Shown: positions 15,889 through 24,846 of the stretch, piece after piece
Numbering within the stretch: position 1 is the stretch's first letter
Layout: each line of letters opens with the position of its first letter
From: Leptolyngbya sp. SIOISBB
GTDB lineage: Bacteria; Cyanobacteriota; Cyanobacteriia; Phormidesmidales; Phormidesmidaceae
Direction of reading: 5' to 3'
Assembly (NCBI GenBank): GCA_010671905.1
Contig: JAAHII010000001.1
Location: 806,001-870,000 of the forward strand
Length of the DNA: 64,000 nucleotides
Notes under the pieces: model-generated
Database searches by the model: none
What the model saw: the letters and a program-made list of their open reading frames with translations, nothing else
What the model was told of the DNA's origin: nothing
Translations under genes and position numbers: made by a program

Positions 15889-17550
15889 CTACGGCAACAG
15901 CTTCATGTCTTGACTCGGTAGTTGAACCTCCTGAGAATGTGTCGCTAGAAATTGATGGAACTCTTCTATCGGCATTGGTTTAGCCCAAAGATATCCTTGC
16001 CCGTAACGCACGCCTTTTTTCAGTAAACCCTGCTTTTGAAATTCAGTCTCAACCCCTTCGGCGACCAGTGTCACCTGCAGACGCCGTCCCAGGTCAATCA
16101 TGCCCTCTAATAAAGAAGTTGCATGTACCGGCAGTTCGCCATCAGTAATGAACCGGCGGTCAATTTTGAGATAATCAACCTTTAATTTTGAGAGGTAACT
16201 GATACCAGAATGACCAGTCCCGAAATCATCTAAGGCGATTTTGGCACCTTGATCCTGAATATCTAGCAAGGCCTTGGGGATATTGGTCTGGTTATCTTCA
16301 ATAAGGATATTTTCAGTGATTTCAAAAATTAAGTTTTTACTAATTTGATGATATTTTTTGAGGTGATTAACGATCCGACGGCTGTCATTTCCTGAAACCA
16401 ACTGAATCGGTGACAAATTGATTGAGAGATATAAATATGGATGCTCTATCAATAATTCATAAAGGTCTTCGATCGCCTTCTGAATTATCCAGTCTCCCAA
16501 CTTGACAATCAGCTTAGTCTCTTCAGCAACCGGAATAAATACGCCTGGAAACAATAAGCCTCGATCAGTATGCTGCCACCGAATCAAGGCTTCACAGCCA
16601 ATGCAACTGCCCGTTTCCATATCGACAACAGGTTGGTAATGCAGCCTGAATTCATCATTAAATAAAGCACGAGGGATATCCCCTTCTAAGGACTTTTGTG
16701 GTGGGAAGAAGCGACTACCGAAGAGGGCAATTAAGAGGCTCGAAGCGATCGATAGAGGGATGCCAAACTTCCAGAAATCTATCCATTTCCCCAACACCCA
16801 GGCTTTAGAAACATCCACAACAATAGTTATATCACTTGCTTCGAGTCGTCTTTCTAGCTGGATTCTGGAACGATCTGGAGTTTGGCTACTTAATACACCA
16901 TTTCTCGGCAGCAGACCAGTTCCGGCAATGATTTCTTGGTCGCTATCTAAGACATAAGCAATATAACCATCAGGTCCTAAATTTAAACTGTTAAGTCCTA
17001 ACCAGTAATTGAGAATTACCGGATTCACTAATAAGTTGACCTCGCCTTGGTCTTCAGTCGGCAGGGCAAATATTACAGACTGTTCCTGCATGACGGTAGT
17101 CGTCACAGGCCCAATAATCTGCATTTCTTCGCGCAAAGGATCAGAACGATTACTCTCGGATAACAACACGGGCGGCTCGATCACGCCTAAATTGGTAAGA
17201 TAAAGATATCCATCTTGATTAACGATGCCAATTTCTCGAAACCGGGGATCCTCATAAACAATTTTTTGTAACCGGCGAACATGGCTTTCATTGATACTCG
17301 TCTCATCAAGGTCATTTGTTAGGTGAGACTTGACATCTTCCAAGGTGATCTCAGCTGCCCTCATGAGACTGCTCATTTGGCGATCGCCCAACTCTAAAAC
17401 AGTTCTAAGGTTCTGTTTTTCATTGAAAATTGTATGAAAATATCCCAAAAAAAATAGCAAGAATTGAGGCAACAGCGCGACCGAAAAAATCCCCAATCGG
17501 ACTCGATTAGAGCGTTTTGACCAGTGATGAGTCAAACTCTTTAGACGCAT
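15889..17550 (-). CDS. Membrane-bound EAL domain c-di-GMP phosphodiesterase
   Basis: EAL enzymes hydrolyse c-di-GMP to pGpG. The protein (553 residues from ATG 17550) has a transmembrane helix near residues 20-37, an extracytoplasmic sensor of about 220 residues, and a second helix near 262-280. An EAL domain (about 300-540) follows. Catalytic landmarks are present: CEALIRWQHTDRG, the Glu of EITENILIE and DDFGTGHSGISYL. There is no GGDEF domain, so it is a dedicated phosphodiesterase with a periplasmic sensor. A TTG at 17562 would add four residues. Confidence 0.88.
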   Translation of the reverse strand: MRLKSLTHHWSKRSNRVRLGIFSVALLPQFLLFFLGYFHTIFNEKQNLRTVLELGDRQMSSLMRAAEITLEDVKSHLTNDLDETSINESHVRRLQKIVYEDPRFREIGIVNQDGYLYLTNLGVIEPPVLLSESNRSDPLREEMQIIGPVTTTVMQEQSVIFALPTEDQGEVNLLVNPVILNYWLGLNSLNLGPDGYIAYVLDSDQEIIAGTGLLPRNGVLSSQTPDRSRIQLERRLEASDITIVVDVSKAWVLGKWIDFWKFGIPLSIASSLLIALFGSRFFPPQKSLEGDIPRALFNDEFRLHYQPVVDMETGSCIGCEALIRWQHTDRGLLFPGVFIPVAEETKLIVKLGDWIIQKAIEDLYELLIEHPYLYLSINLSPIQLVSGNDSRRIVNHLKKYHQISKNLIFEITENILIEDNQTNIPKALLDIQDQGAKIALDDFGTGHSGISYLSKLKVDYLKIDRRFITDGELPVHATSLLEGMIDLGRRLQVTLVAEGVETEFQKQGLLKKGVRYGQGYLWAKPMPIEEFHQFLATHSQEVQLPSQDMKLLP

Positions 17551-17861
17551 TATGATAACCAATAAGAGATAAAATTATTTGTAAATGATGTTCAAGCTTG
17601 GGGGATATTCTTAGATTAAGCACCCATTCAGTTTAATTGATTTTCATAGGCTTTTGTCTGGTCAGAATATCCCAGTCGAAGAAAAGCTCACTAGCCGTAT
17701 TAACCGCAAGCAAATGTTGAAGAGACTCAACAAAGCGATAGGGGATTCTCTGAAATCTTAGTAAAGTTAGTTGATAATACTGACTAAACCAGCTCCCATG
17801 CCAATTTCTCATCAGACTGAATGCTCTCGATAGCCCTTAAAAGCGACTGATTTTAGCAAAG

Positions 17862-17887
17862 TCATGAAATTCTCAGCAATTTCATGA
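17862..17887. repeat. Perfect 10-bp AT-rich hairpin in a long gene-free gap
   Basis: TCATGAAATT (17862-17871) pairs perfectly with AATTTCATGA (17878-17887) around a 6-nt loop. It lies in the 830-nt gap 17551-18380, where no gene is supported. Confidence 0.5.
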
Positions 17888-18155
17888 GGCTATAGCAAGC
17901 TGCAGTTCGCTAAAAAGGGAGCATTCTGAACTAGCTTCAACATTATTTTGCCCACCTTGACAGCAGCAACAACGTATCGAGACCAGTCTTGGATTCTGGG
18001 CGACAGTGAACTTTCTGGTAGATCAGACCTTTGGCAAATCAAGACTACAGTGGTGTGGGATCACGCTTTAGTTGGCCGGATATCTACCGGCAAATCTACT
18101 GGTTGAATGAACTTTCCACCTCGCTCCTGCTAAGAAACTCCTCAACATCACAGTG

Positions 18156-18284
18156 GGGCTGCCGTGTAGAACAGCAGGGCCTGGCCAGTGAGCTATGGTC
18201 TGCAAGACTCTGTGACCCTAACGAACGGAAACACTTCACGGAAATTGCCTGGCTGTTGTTTAAGTCTTGTTCTACAGCCCTCAA
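18156..18284. repeat. Small inverted-repeat element, possible MITE or IS remnant
   Basis: TGTAGAACA at 18165-18173 is the exact reverse complement of TGTTCTACA at 18268-18276, and GGGCTG-like sequence flanks both. AACAGC and GCTGTT add inner pairing. The roughly 110-bp unit sits in a gene-free region. No transposase motif was recognised on either strand. Confidence 0.35.
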
Positions 18285-18380
18285 TGTTACGTGAGCCTTG
18301 ATTATTTTGCCTCAGAGGAAATATTTGTAGCTGGACCCAATTTAGGCAACGGTACTGATCATCAGCATTGCCCTTGGGCA

Positions 18381-19070
18381 TTACAGATCGAATGGAATGA
18401 TCGGAGTTTCACTGCGTAGGCGATCGCGATCAACAGCTGACAGCACTTGGTTTTCCGCTTTAGGCGACTGCAAACACTGAAGGACCAAATCTGCCACATC
18501 CAGGCGCGTGATGCTACCGGCCACTCGCACCTCTGTAAGCAAAATGCCTTTGCCGGTGGCCGGTTCTGATAGCAAACCACCGGGGCGCACAATGGTGAAC
18601 GGTAAACCACTCGCTGCCAGATGTTCTTCCGCTTTGGCTTTGGCGAGCAGGGCTGGACGCAAGGTTTCTAGCACTGGCTCGGGTAGGGCGATCGCACTGT
18701 CGCGCACACCAATCGACGACACCAACAAAAAGCGCTGGCAGGGTAATTCTTTAACTGCATCTATCAGGTGCCGATTGCCCAAGTAGTCTGACCGGGGCGC
18801 ATCTCGCTCCATACCTTTGCCGCCCAGGGTCGTTACCACCGCAAACGGGTCGTTGCCAAAACAGCGCACTGCTGAGACCACCGCTTCAGGGTCGAGGGCA
18901 TCGCCAACGTGCACTTCCGTCCCCAATGATTCGAGCTGAGATCGCGTGTCATCCGTGCGCAACAGTACCGCAACTCGGTAGCCTTGTTGAACTAAACCTT
19001 TGACGACTTCAAAGCCAACGCCACGGCTGGCTCCAGCGACGAAACAGTTGCGGGGATGAGAGGCAGACAT
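18381..19070 (-). CDS. Atypical SDR NAD(P)-binding protein (NmrA/SDR5-like)
   Basis: The 229-residue protein is a Rossmann-fold atypical short-chain dehydrogenase. The N-terminal nucleotide loop is GASRGVGFEVVKGL, followed by DALDPEAVVSAV, FLLVSSIGVRD and FTIVRPGGLLSEP. The classical YxxxK is replaced by LLAKAKAEEHL, as in SDR5 members. Such proteins serve as reductases or redox-sensing chaperones; the substrate is unknown. The first 26 codons and the upstream region are duplicated at 21262-21423, where the copy is truncated. It sits downstream, on the same strand, of a pentapeptide-gene remnant. Confidence 0.8.
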   Translation of the reverse strand: MSASHPRNCFVAGASRGVGFEVVKGLVQQGYRVAVLLRTDDTRSQLESLGTEVHVGDALDPEAVVSAVRCFGNDPFAVVTTLGGKGMERDAPRSDYLGNRHLIDAVKELPCQRFLLVSSIGVRDSAIALPEPVLETLRPALLAKAKAEEHLAASGLPFTIVRPGGLLSEPATGKGILLTEVRVAGSITRLDVADLVLQCLQSPKAENQVLSAVDRDRLRSETPIIPFDL

Positions 19071-19072
19071 GG

Positions 19073-19158
19073 TTACCTGATTGCATCGGTCAAGTCACAG
19101 TGTGTCACATCTACGTTGGAGAAGATACAACCTCTCAGGCTAGCCTAGCGAAATGAGG
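19073..19158 (-). pseudogene. 3' remnant of a pentapeptide-repeat membrane gene
   Basis: Read on the minus strand this fragment encodes FR*ASLRGCIFSNVDVTHC followed by DLTDAIR and a stop. It matches the last 24 residues of the intact gene at 21338-22141 with about ten differences and one in-frame stop. It ends 3 nt before the SDR start, the same spacing as at the other copy. It is therefore the trace of a duplicated pentapeptide-SDR gene pair. Confidence 0.75.
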
Positions 19159-19266
19159 TAGTTGAAGCGTGCTCAGCAATCGCCTGCTCTGCCATCGGTT
19201 TCGTGGCGCTGCGAGCAGGTATAAACCCACACCAGCAGACATCAATATGCGCTTTTGAGTATTTCA

Positions 19267-20904
19267 CTATCCAGTGGGGACGATCGCGCTTGCCGCGCGC
19301 TCGCGCATTAGGTAAGCCATCATCAGCCCCTTGCCCTTAATCGAGATTTCGCCCCGACAGTCAAACGTGTAATGTTCTTTGAGCGTTTCGTAGGTGTCTT
19401 GGGTGACTTGAATTTCGCCCGCAATGCCAGCCGATTCCATGCGGCTAGCAATGTTGACGGTGTCGCCCCAGAGGTCGTAGATAAATTTCTTTTGGCCAAT
19501 CACCCCGGCAATCACCGGCCCTGTGTTGATACCAATGCGCATGGTAAAAGGGCGATCGTGCTTTTGGCTAAAGGCAACGATTGCTCGTTGCATGTCGAGG
19601 GCCATTTCGGCCATGGCGATCGCATGATCGTGTCGATGCTCGGGTAAGCCCCCGACAACCATGTAGGCATCGCCAATGGTTTTGATTTTTTCTAATCCAT
19701 GCTTCTCTGCCAGAACATCAAAAGTTGAGAAAATTTCGTTGAGCAGTATCACCAACATTTGTGGCGATAGCTCAGTCGATAGTTGGGTAAAGTTCACAAT
19801 GTCAGCAAAGAGCACTGTGGCCTCAGCAAAGTGGTCAGCGATCGTACCTTCTTGCTGTTTGAGTCGGGTAGCAATGGGTTGGGGCAAGATATTGAGCAGT
19901 AACTGCTCCGATTTTTCCTTCTCGATTTCTAACTCTTGTTGGACTTTGGCGCGCTCAGCCATCGTCGCGGCCAAGGCAAGCGCCGTGATGATTAGTACGC
20001 AAATGTAAGCCTGCAGGGCCAACACGGCCTGCTCGGGCCGTTCAGAAAAATCAAAGAAAGGCCCAACGTTTTGAATAAAGCCCCACCCGGCAAAACTAGT
20101 GGTGACCATGATGGCGATCGCGGCACCGGTAACCCCAAGCCTAAACGCACCCCAAACAATAAACGGAAAGGGTAAATACTCTAAAGGGAACGGCGCAATA
20201 TCAGCCCGTACCGGGGCAGCAAACACGAACCAGCTCAACAACGACAGACCCGCGATCCACAATATGCCTAAGAACTTGCGATTGAGCGTACGGAACTGAT
20301 GAGACCACTCCGGCAACGTCAGAATGACCGGAAAGAGAATTAGCACACCACTAAAGTTACCAATCCACCAGTCAAACCAGACCGTCATGAATTCCTTCGT
20401 GATGTTAGGGGCTTGGAGGCAGCAAATGAGAATGCCCAAGGTCGCACTGACCGCCGCCGGAATGAATCCAGCACAAATGACCAGCAAGCCGACATCGCGC
20501 AGGTGATCGAAGCGGTGCGAGAAATTGGTTCGCAGTAGCAACCAAGAACTCAATAGCGCCTGCACCGTATTGTTAAGAGCAGACAGGAGACTGGTGAGGG
20601 GGTCGTGCACTCCCGAAAAGTGATTATTGAGCAGTGTCCCTAGGGCCACAGCAGGCCAAAACTTGAGTCCCATGAGAAACAGGATAAGTTGGCTGTAGGC
20701 AGCGGGAGGCCAAATGGGGTAAACGCGCAGATTGTCTGGTAGCGGAAACTTGAAAACGAGCTGCACTAACAGCCAGTAACCGACTGCCAATAAGGCGATC
20801 GCGCCCAAATATCTGAGTCCTTTTAGCTGCCGCGATGTCTCCCAAAACACTGGTCGGCGACGGGGACGCAGTGCATGTATCCACCAGGTTCTCTGCGGCG
20901 GCAT
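19267..20904 (-). CDS. MASE1 membrane sensor class III adenylate cyclase
   Basis: Residues about 28-310 form a MASE1 integral membrane sensor with roughly eight helices. A short coiled linker (KVQQELEIEKEKSEQLLLN) leads to a class III cyclase domain at about 350-530. The metal Asp residues are in LFADIVNFTQL and KTIGDAYMVVGG. The Lys (KIKTIGD) and Asp (YDLWGDTVN) pair specifies ATP over GTP. The transition-state Asn and Arg are in VNIASRME. The product is therefore an active-looking adenylate cyclase making cAMP in response to an unknown membrane signal. It is the only gene between two halves of a duplicated locus. Confidence 0.9.
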   Translation of the reverse strand: MPPQRTWWIHALRPRRRPVFWETSRQLKGLRYLGAIALLAVGYWLLVQLVFKFPLPDNLRVYPIWPPAAYSQLILFLMGLKFWPAVALGTLLNNHFSGVHDPLTSLLSALNNTVQALLSSWLLLRTNFSHRFDHLRDVGLLVICAGFIPAAVSATLGILICCLQAPNITKEFMTVWFDWWIGNFSGVLILFPVILTLPEWSHQFRTLNRKFLGILWIAGLSLLSWFVFAAPVRADIAPFPLEYLPFPFIVWGAFRLGVTGAAIAIMVTTSFAGWGFIQNVGPFFDFSERPEQAVLALQAYICVLIITALALAATMAERAKVQQELEIEKEKSEQLLLNILPQPIATRLKQQEGTIADHFAEATVLFADIVNFTQLSTELSPQMLVILLNEIFSTFDVLAEKHGLEKIKTIGDAYMVVGGLPEHRHDHAIAMAEMALDMQRAIVAFSQKHDRPFTMRIGINTGPVIAGVIGQKKFIYDLWGDTVNIASRMESAGIAGEIQVTQDTYETLKEHYTFDCRGEISIKGKGLMMAYLMRERAASAIVPTG

Positions 20905-21261
20905 GTAGACTCACCTCATTGTGAAAAATTAGCCCATATCAACGTTCTGGCTGCAAGTCCCCCAACATCATCGCTAGTGTCACCAAAATAGACGATGAAA
21001 CTGCGACTTAGGTATAAAGCGAAACTGATTTAATGTTTTTTATTCCAGTAGTTGCAGGTGATTGAATTTATCTACTCGCCGCGTCAGATTCTACAAGGTA
21101 ATTCACGCTGAAGGTGTCTGATTCCTGGCCGATTTCGTCAAATCAACCGGCTGATTTGAGGGAGCCGATTCGGGTTTGAGGGCAACAAAATCAGAGGATA
21201 AGGAGAATGAAGATCAAGACTGAACCTCATGATGGCTTTCCTTGCGGCAACAATCAACAAG
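20905..21261. other. Intergenic region with one perfect 8-bp hairpin
   Basis: TCAAATCA (21138-21145) pairs with TGATTTGA (21152-21159) around ACCGGC. Apart from this, no gene was recognised. It separates the cyclase promoter from the duplicated SDR fragment. Confidence 0.4.
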
Positions 21262-21335
21262 CCTTTGGTGACTTCAAAGCCAACACCACGGCTGGCAACA
21301 GCGACGAAACAGTTGCGAGGATGAGAGGCAGACAT
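21262..21335 (-). pseudogene. 5' remnant of the SDR gene
   Basis: From ATG 21335 the fragment reads MSASHPRNCFVAVASRGVG then FEVTKGL, nearly identical to the start of the SDR gene at 19070, and then diverges into unrelated sequence. Over about 109 nt around the start I count roughly 8 mismatches. It follows the intact pentapeptide gene by 2 nt. It is a truncated duplicate and unlikely to be functional. Confidence 0.8.
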
Positions 21336-21337
21336 GA

Positions 21338-22141
21338 TTACCTGATGGCATCGGTCAAGTCACAGTGTGTGATATCCGTGTTGGGAAAGCTGCACCCGGT
21401 TAAGTTCGCGTTGCGGAATGAGGTTGCAGAAAAGCGCTGTAGCGATCGCCCCCCATGCCACAAACTGCGTAAGGTTATGCCAATGGCGATTAGCGCAATT
21501 ACGGCCCAGAAGAACCCTGGTAGCCAATGGCCTGTGGTGAAAAGACTGCTGCCCGTCGTCCACGTCCAAAAGGCATAGCCATAAGCGGCGATCGCCCCCA
21601 AGATTCCACAAATTGCCTCCATCAAAGGCGTCTGCCAGCGCCAAGTCAAGATGCCCCCTAGTGACCCCAAAACAATTGCGCCACCAATAGCAAAATTGGC
21701 ACTGTTGTCTGCCCAACTGCCGACATAAAAGAACCCCATCAAGGCAGTAATAGCAATGCCCAGCATGAGCCGAGCCACTTTGGCACAGGGCCAAGATAGT
21801 GTTTGCAGACCAGCACTGAGGGTAGCGATCACCAAAACCATCGTCAAAATCTGAACATAGGTCCAAGCGGCGGCCCCCGGTTGTGTGCCCATTGAGGCAA
21901 ACACCAGCGAACTCACCGCGTGGAATAAGAGCACAGCCAATGGCCCGATCAGACATAGCAAGATCGCCCCGGTTCCCTGCGTCCCCACCCGACAATTCTC
22001 AAACTTGGCTCCCCGCAAATCAGCCTGGAGAAAATCACATCCGCGCAAATCACATTGCTGAAACTGGGCGTGTTGGAGCGATCGCCCTCGAAAACTCTGA
22101 CACCGCAGATCTTGATTGATAAAACTGAGGGGAGGAGACAT
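21338..22141 (-). CDS. Pentapeptide-repeat protein with central membrane domain
   Basis: The 267-residue protein begins with pentapeptide repeats (about 10-50, with LQHAQFQQCDLRGCDF). Six or so transmembrane helices follow (about 58-230), and it ends with a second short pentapeptide block (SFRNANLTGCSFPNTDIT). This split layout is common in cyanobacterial membrane pentapeptide proteins, whose function is unknown. Its 3' end is part of a duplicated segment whose other copy is the remnant at 19073-19158. It diverges from the glycosidase gene with only 15 nt between start codons. Confidence 0.8.
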   Translation of the reverse strand: MSPPLSFINQDLRCQSFRGRSLQHAQFQQCDLRGCDFLQADLRGAKFENCRVGTQGTGAILLCLIGPLAVLLFHAVSSLVFASMGTQPGAAAWTYVQILTMVLVIATLSAGLQTLSWPCAKVARLMLGIAITALMGFFYVGSWADNSANFAIGGAIVLGSLGGILTWRWQTPLMEAICGILGAIAAYGYAFWTWTTGSSLFTTGHWLPGFFWAVIALIAIGITLRSLWHGGRSLQRFSATSFRNANLTGCSFPNTDITHCDLTDAIR

Positions 22142-22156
22142 GGAGGAAATGAGGGG

Positions 22157-23038
22157 ATGAGGGTAAAACAGACAGCTTGGGGGTTGGGCGGTCTGGTGTT
22201 GTTGGCGCCGCTGTTACTGTATACCCGTCAACAGTGGCAGCGATCGCCGCGCGTCCCCTCCACTCAAGAACTTTTTGCCGGTGTCACCTATCAACGCCGA
22301 GTTGCCGATGAACCATGGCCTCAGGTGATCCACATCGTCACGCTGGATCTGACCACTCCCGGCATCGCGATCGTTGCCAGTGCGGGTAGCCCAGACAATG
22401 ATGAGATGGAAACCACCGCGCAAACAACGGCTCAGTTTCTAGAGCAAACGGCGACACAAGTAGCCGTAAATGCCAATTTTTTCTACCCCTTTGAAGAAAA
22501 GACCCCTTGGAATTTTCGTCCTCATGTCGGCGATCGCACCAACATTCTCGGTGCGGGCGTTGCTGATGGTGAGTCTTACTCGCCCTCCGAGGCCCACTGG
22601 CCAGCCCTGTGTTTTGATGGTGACAATCGTGCCCAGATTGCGGCTGGCGGTATATGTCCCGAGGGAACGCAGCAGGCGATCGCGGGCAATCAACAGCTCG
22701 TCGCTGATGGCGAACCGGTCCCCTTTGACTTTCGCGATCGGGCCTATGCTCGAGTGATGGCCGTGGTGAGTCGAGGCGGTGAAGAACTCTCCCTGGTGGT
22801 TGTCGACGGCAAACAGCCTCACTACAGCGAAGGGGCAACTTTAGCCCAGCTAACCGATATTGCCCTCAGCCTCAATGCCGATGCTGCCCTCAACCTCGAC
22901 GGCGGTGGCTCTACTACGCTGGTCATCGACACCCCCAACGGCCCCCAGCCACTGAACGCGCCCATCCACACCAAGTGGCCGATGCGGCTGCGTCCCGTCG
23001 CCAATCATCTCGGCATCCGGGCTCGGTCGCATGAATAA
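22157..23038 (+). CDS. Phosphodiester glycosidase family protein (NAGPA-like), exported
   Basis: The 293-residue protein has an N-terminal membrane anchor or signal (WGLGGLVLLAPLLLY). A phosphodiester glycosidase domain follows, related to the enzyme that uncovers mannose-6-phosphate and to bacterial YngK/exopolysaccharide homologues. Landmarks are VAVNANFFYPF and ALNLDGGGSTTLVI. It probably acts on a surface glycopolymer. ATG 22157 is chosen because GGAGG at 22142-22146 gives 10-nt spacing; the longer frame to 22055 would overlap the divergent gene. Confidence 0.82.
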   Translation: MRVKQTAWGLGGLVLLAPLLLYTRQQWQRSPRVPSTQELFAGVTYQRRVADEPWPQVIHIVTLDLTTPGIAIVASAGSPDNDEMETTAQTTAQFLEQTATQVAVNANFFYPFEEKTPWNFRPHVGDRTNILGAGVADGESYSPSEAHWPALCFDGDNRAQIAAGGICPEGTQQAIAGNQQLVADGEPVPFDFRDRAYARVMAVVSRGGEELSLVVVDGKQPHYSEGATLAQLTDIALSLNADAALNLDGGGSTTLVIDTPNGPQPLNAPIHTKWPMRLRPVANHLGIRARSHE

Positions 23039-23115
23039 AAGCCCAATCGAGCATGCACACAATAGCGATTCATCTTTGGCGGTTAGTCACTTTCCAATGT
23101 TGTTGGCGTGTCAAT

Positions 23116-23523
23116 CTACTGGCCGAGTTGAAAGACAACACCCAGATATTCGCGGTAAGAAGTAATTTTGTCACCACGCACCTCAAAGGCGATCGCGGCC
23201 TGATTTTCATAGGGTTCGGTGCCCATCCGACCCTGCGATCGCACCTCAAATACCACAGTCGTTTCATTACTGGTGATTTGCAGAACGGTTAGCGTCAATC
23301 CGCCAGGAAAGACTTTGGGCACAGCAGAGAGGAACGCCGCCACTTTATCCTTGCCCTGGTTCATACCCTTGAAAGGACCAGCGGGAAACCAGAAGGTAAA
23401 GTCATCACTGAGGTGGTCAAGAAACGCTTGCCATTCTCCCGTCGAGAGGCCTGCAGCATAGTCTTGAAAAGCCGCTTGGGCAACTTGTAAGGGCTCTGGA
23501 GTGATCGTAGTCATAGGATGCAA
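23116..23523 (-). CDS. SnoaL/NTF2-like fold protein
   Basis: The 135-residue protein has the cone-shaped NTF2/SnoaL pattern: an N-terminal helix (VAQAAFQDYAAGLSTGEWQAF), DDFTFWFPAGPFKG, then long beta strands ending KITSYREYLGVV. Members are small ligand-binding proteins, hydrolases or isomerases; no substrate can be named. Start is ATG 23523 or the internal ATG 23514. The SDR gene lies immediately upstream on the same strand, with about 30 nt between them, so the two may be co-transcribed. Confidence 0.75.
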   Translation of the reverse strand: MHPMTTITPEPLQVAQAAFQDYAAGLSTGEWQAFLDHLSDDFTFWFPAGPFKGMNQGKDKVAAFLSAVPKVFPGGLTLTVLQITSNETTVVFEVRSQGRMGTEPYENQAAIAFEVRGDKITSYREYLGVVFQLGQ

Positions 23524-23555
23524 AATGGCGACGAATAGCAGTTGAGCCTTTCAAA

Positions 23556-24248
23556 CTAGCTTTGGGGCGATCGCGAAAAGAGTCGGAAGTAAAAGGATTG
23601 GGCCGTTTCTTTAAGCGGAAATGCGAGGAATGTCAGAGGATTGATCGTGACGATGATATTGCGGCGATCGCGCTTGGCCCGAGCGATGACCCCTTTGGCA
23701 ACTCGCTCCGCCGACATGACCCCCACCGGGTTCAGGTTACTTTTGAAAGGACCGAGAATGATTTTGCGGATGGTCCAGGGAGCGTCTTGACGTTTGAGGG
23801 TAATCAAATCCCCAATGAGCCGCTTCGAAATCTCGTAGAGGGGGCTCAAGGCTGGCCCGACTTCTGCCTCGGAAGTATTCACCCAAATTTCTTTGCCGGT
23901 GGAATTCTCATGAACAGCCAGAAAGGCATCCATTAAAGCCAGTACCGAGAGGCTGTTGATTTCTAAAGATTTAGTGATTGCCGCTGCCGTCCTCTCCCCA
24001 TGGACATTGATGCCGTGATTGATGATCAAAATATCCACATCACGGAACAGCGACTGCAATTCAGCCTCTTGTCCCGACTGCCAGGGCAGCACCCGAATCT
24101 CTGTCGGAAAGTTGGCTTGGGGTGACGTGGTCAAGGCGATCAGCTTGGCGCCCTGACTCAACAGTTCCGCCATCAGCGCTCGCCCCATCGTGCCAGAAGC
24201 GCCAGTCACAGCAACAACTTTATTTTCAAATGACAGTGGTTTACCCAT
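23556..24248 (-). CDS. Classical short-chain dehydrogenase/reductase
   Basis: The 230-residue protein has the NAD(P) motif TGASGTMGRAL, the structural NHG motif (INHGINV) and an active-site YEISK that fits YxxxK, with a candidate Ser in VNTSEAEVGP. The substrate is not identifiable. ATG 24248 (MGKPLSFENK) is the natural SDR start; an upstream in-frame start at 24302 would add 18 unusual residues. The C-terminus is hydrophobic (TFLAFPLKETAQSFYFRLF), which may attach it to the membrane. The NTF2-like gene follows. Confidence 0.82.
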   Translation of the reverse strand: MGKPLSFENKVVAVTGASGTMGRALMAELLSQGAKLIALTTSPQANFPTEIRVLPWQSGQEAELQSLFRDVDILIINHGINVHGERTAAAITKSLEINSLSVLALMDAFLAVHENSTGKEIWVNTSEAEVGPALSPLYEISKRLIGDLITLKRQDAPWTIRKIILGPFKSNLNPVGVMSAERVAKGVIARAKRDRRNIIVTINPLTFLAFPLKETAQSFYFRLFSRSPQS

Positions 24249-24390
24249 CACTCTGTAGTCACGTAGACAACCTGGTAACGTCAGCATGAGGATGTCTCTC
24301 ATGTTAGCCGGGATTCAGCCTCGATTCTGCCGAAATAGCAGAGTGGAAATGTCATTGAGAAACTGCAGCGAGGAGCCCAGAGGGATAGCC

Positions 24391-24846
24391 ATGGTCGATT
24401 CTGTTTTGGCGGCAACCGCCCTAACCCCCTATTGCTGGCGGCTCTCGCCTGGGGACGATTTGAAGCAAAGTCTACAAGCGTTTACAGAATCACACGCGAT
24501 CGCGGCGGGGTGCATTTTAACGACCGTCGGCAGTTTGCAGCAAGCCAGCTTGCGATTTGCCGGACAGGAGCAGGCAACTTTGCTGACCGATCACTTCGAG
24601 ATTGTCTCGCTGGTCGGCACCTTGGCGCAGTCAGGACTACACTTGCACATGGCGATCGCGGATAGTCAGGGACGCACCCTCGGCGGTCACGTTATGCCCG
24701 GTTGCCTGATTTACACCACCGCTGAAATTGTCGTCGGGGCATTGTCAGGATTGGCATTTCAACGGCGACTGGATGACCGGACTGGATATCGGGAATTGGC
24801 GATCGCGGATTTAGGCGATCGGATTGATCCATCCACATATTGGTAG
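24391..24846 (+). CDS. PPC (DUF296) domain protein
   Basis: The 151-residue product is a stand-alone PPC/DUF296 domain, the trimeric fold found in plant AT-hook proteins and in bacterial proteins of unknown role. Landmarks are LRLSPGDDL-like RLSPGDDLKQSL, LTTVGSLQQASLRFA and the metal-site-like LHLHMAIADSQGRTLGGHV. ATG 24391 fits the domain start. The stop codon TAG (24844-24846) is formed partly by the first bases of an adjacent palindromic repeat, so the original C-terminus may have been altered. It diverges from the SDR gene. Confidence 0.8.
   Translation: MVDSVLAATALTPYCWRLSPGDDLKQSLQAFTESHAIAAGCILTTVGSLQQASLRFAGQEQATLLTDHFEIVSLVGTLAQSGLHLHMAIADSQGRTLGGHVMPGCLIYTTAEIVVGALSGLAFQRRLDDRTGYRELAIADLGDRIDPSTYW

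Noticed and set aside
18031-18294. 87-codon frame in the 830-nt gap
   Set aside because: No ribosome-binding site or recognisable motif; it overlaps an inverted-repeat element that explains the structure better.
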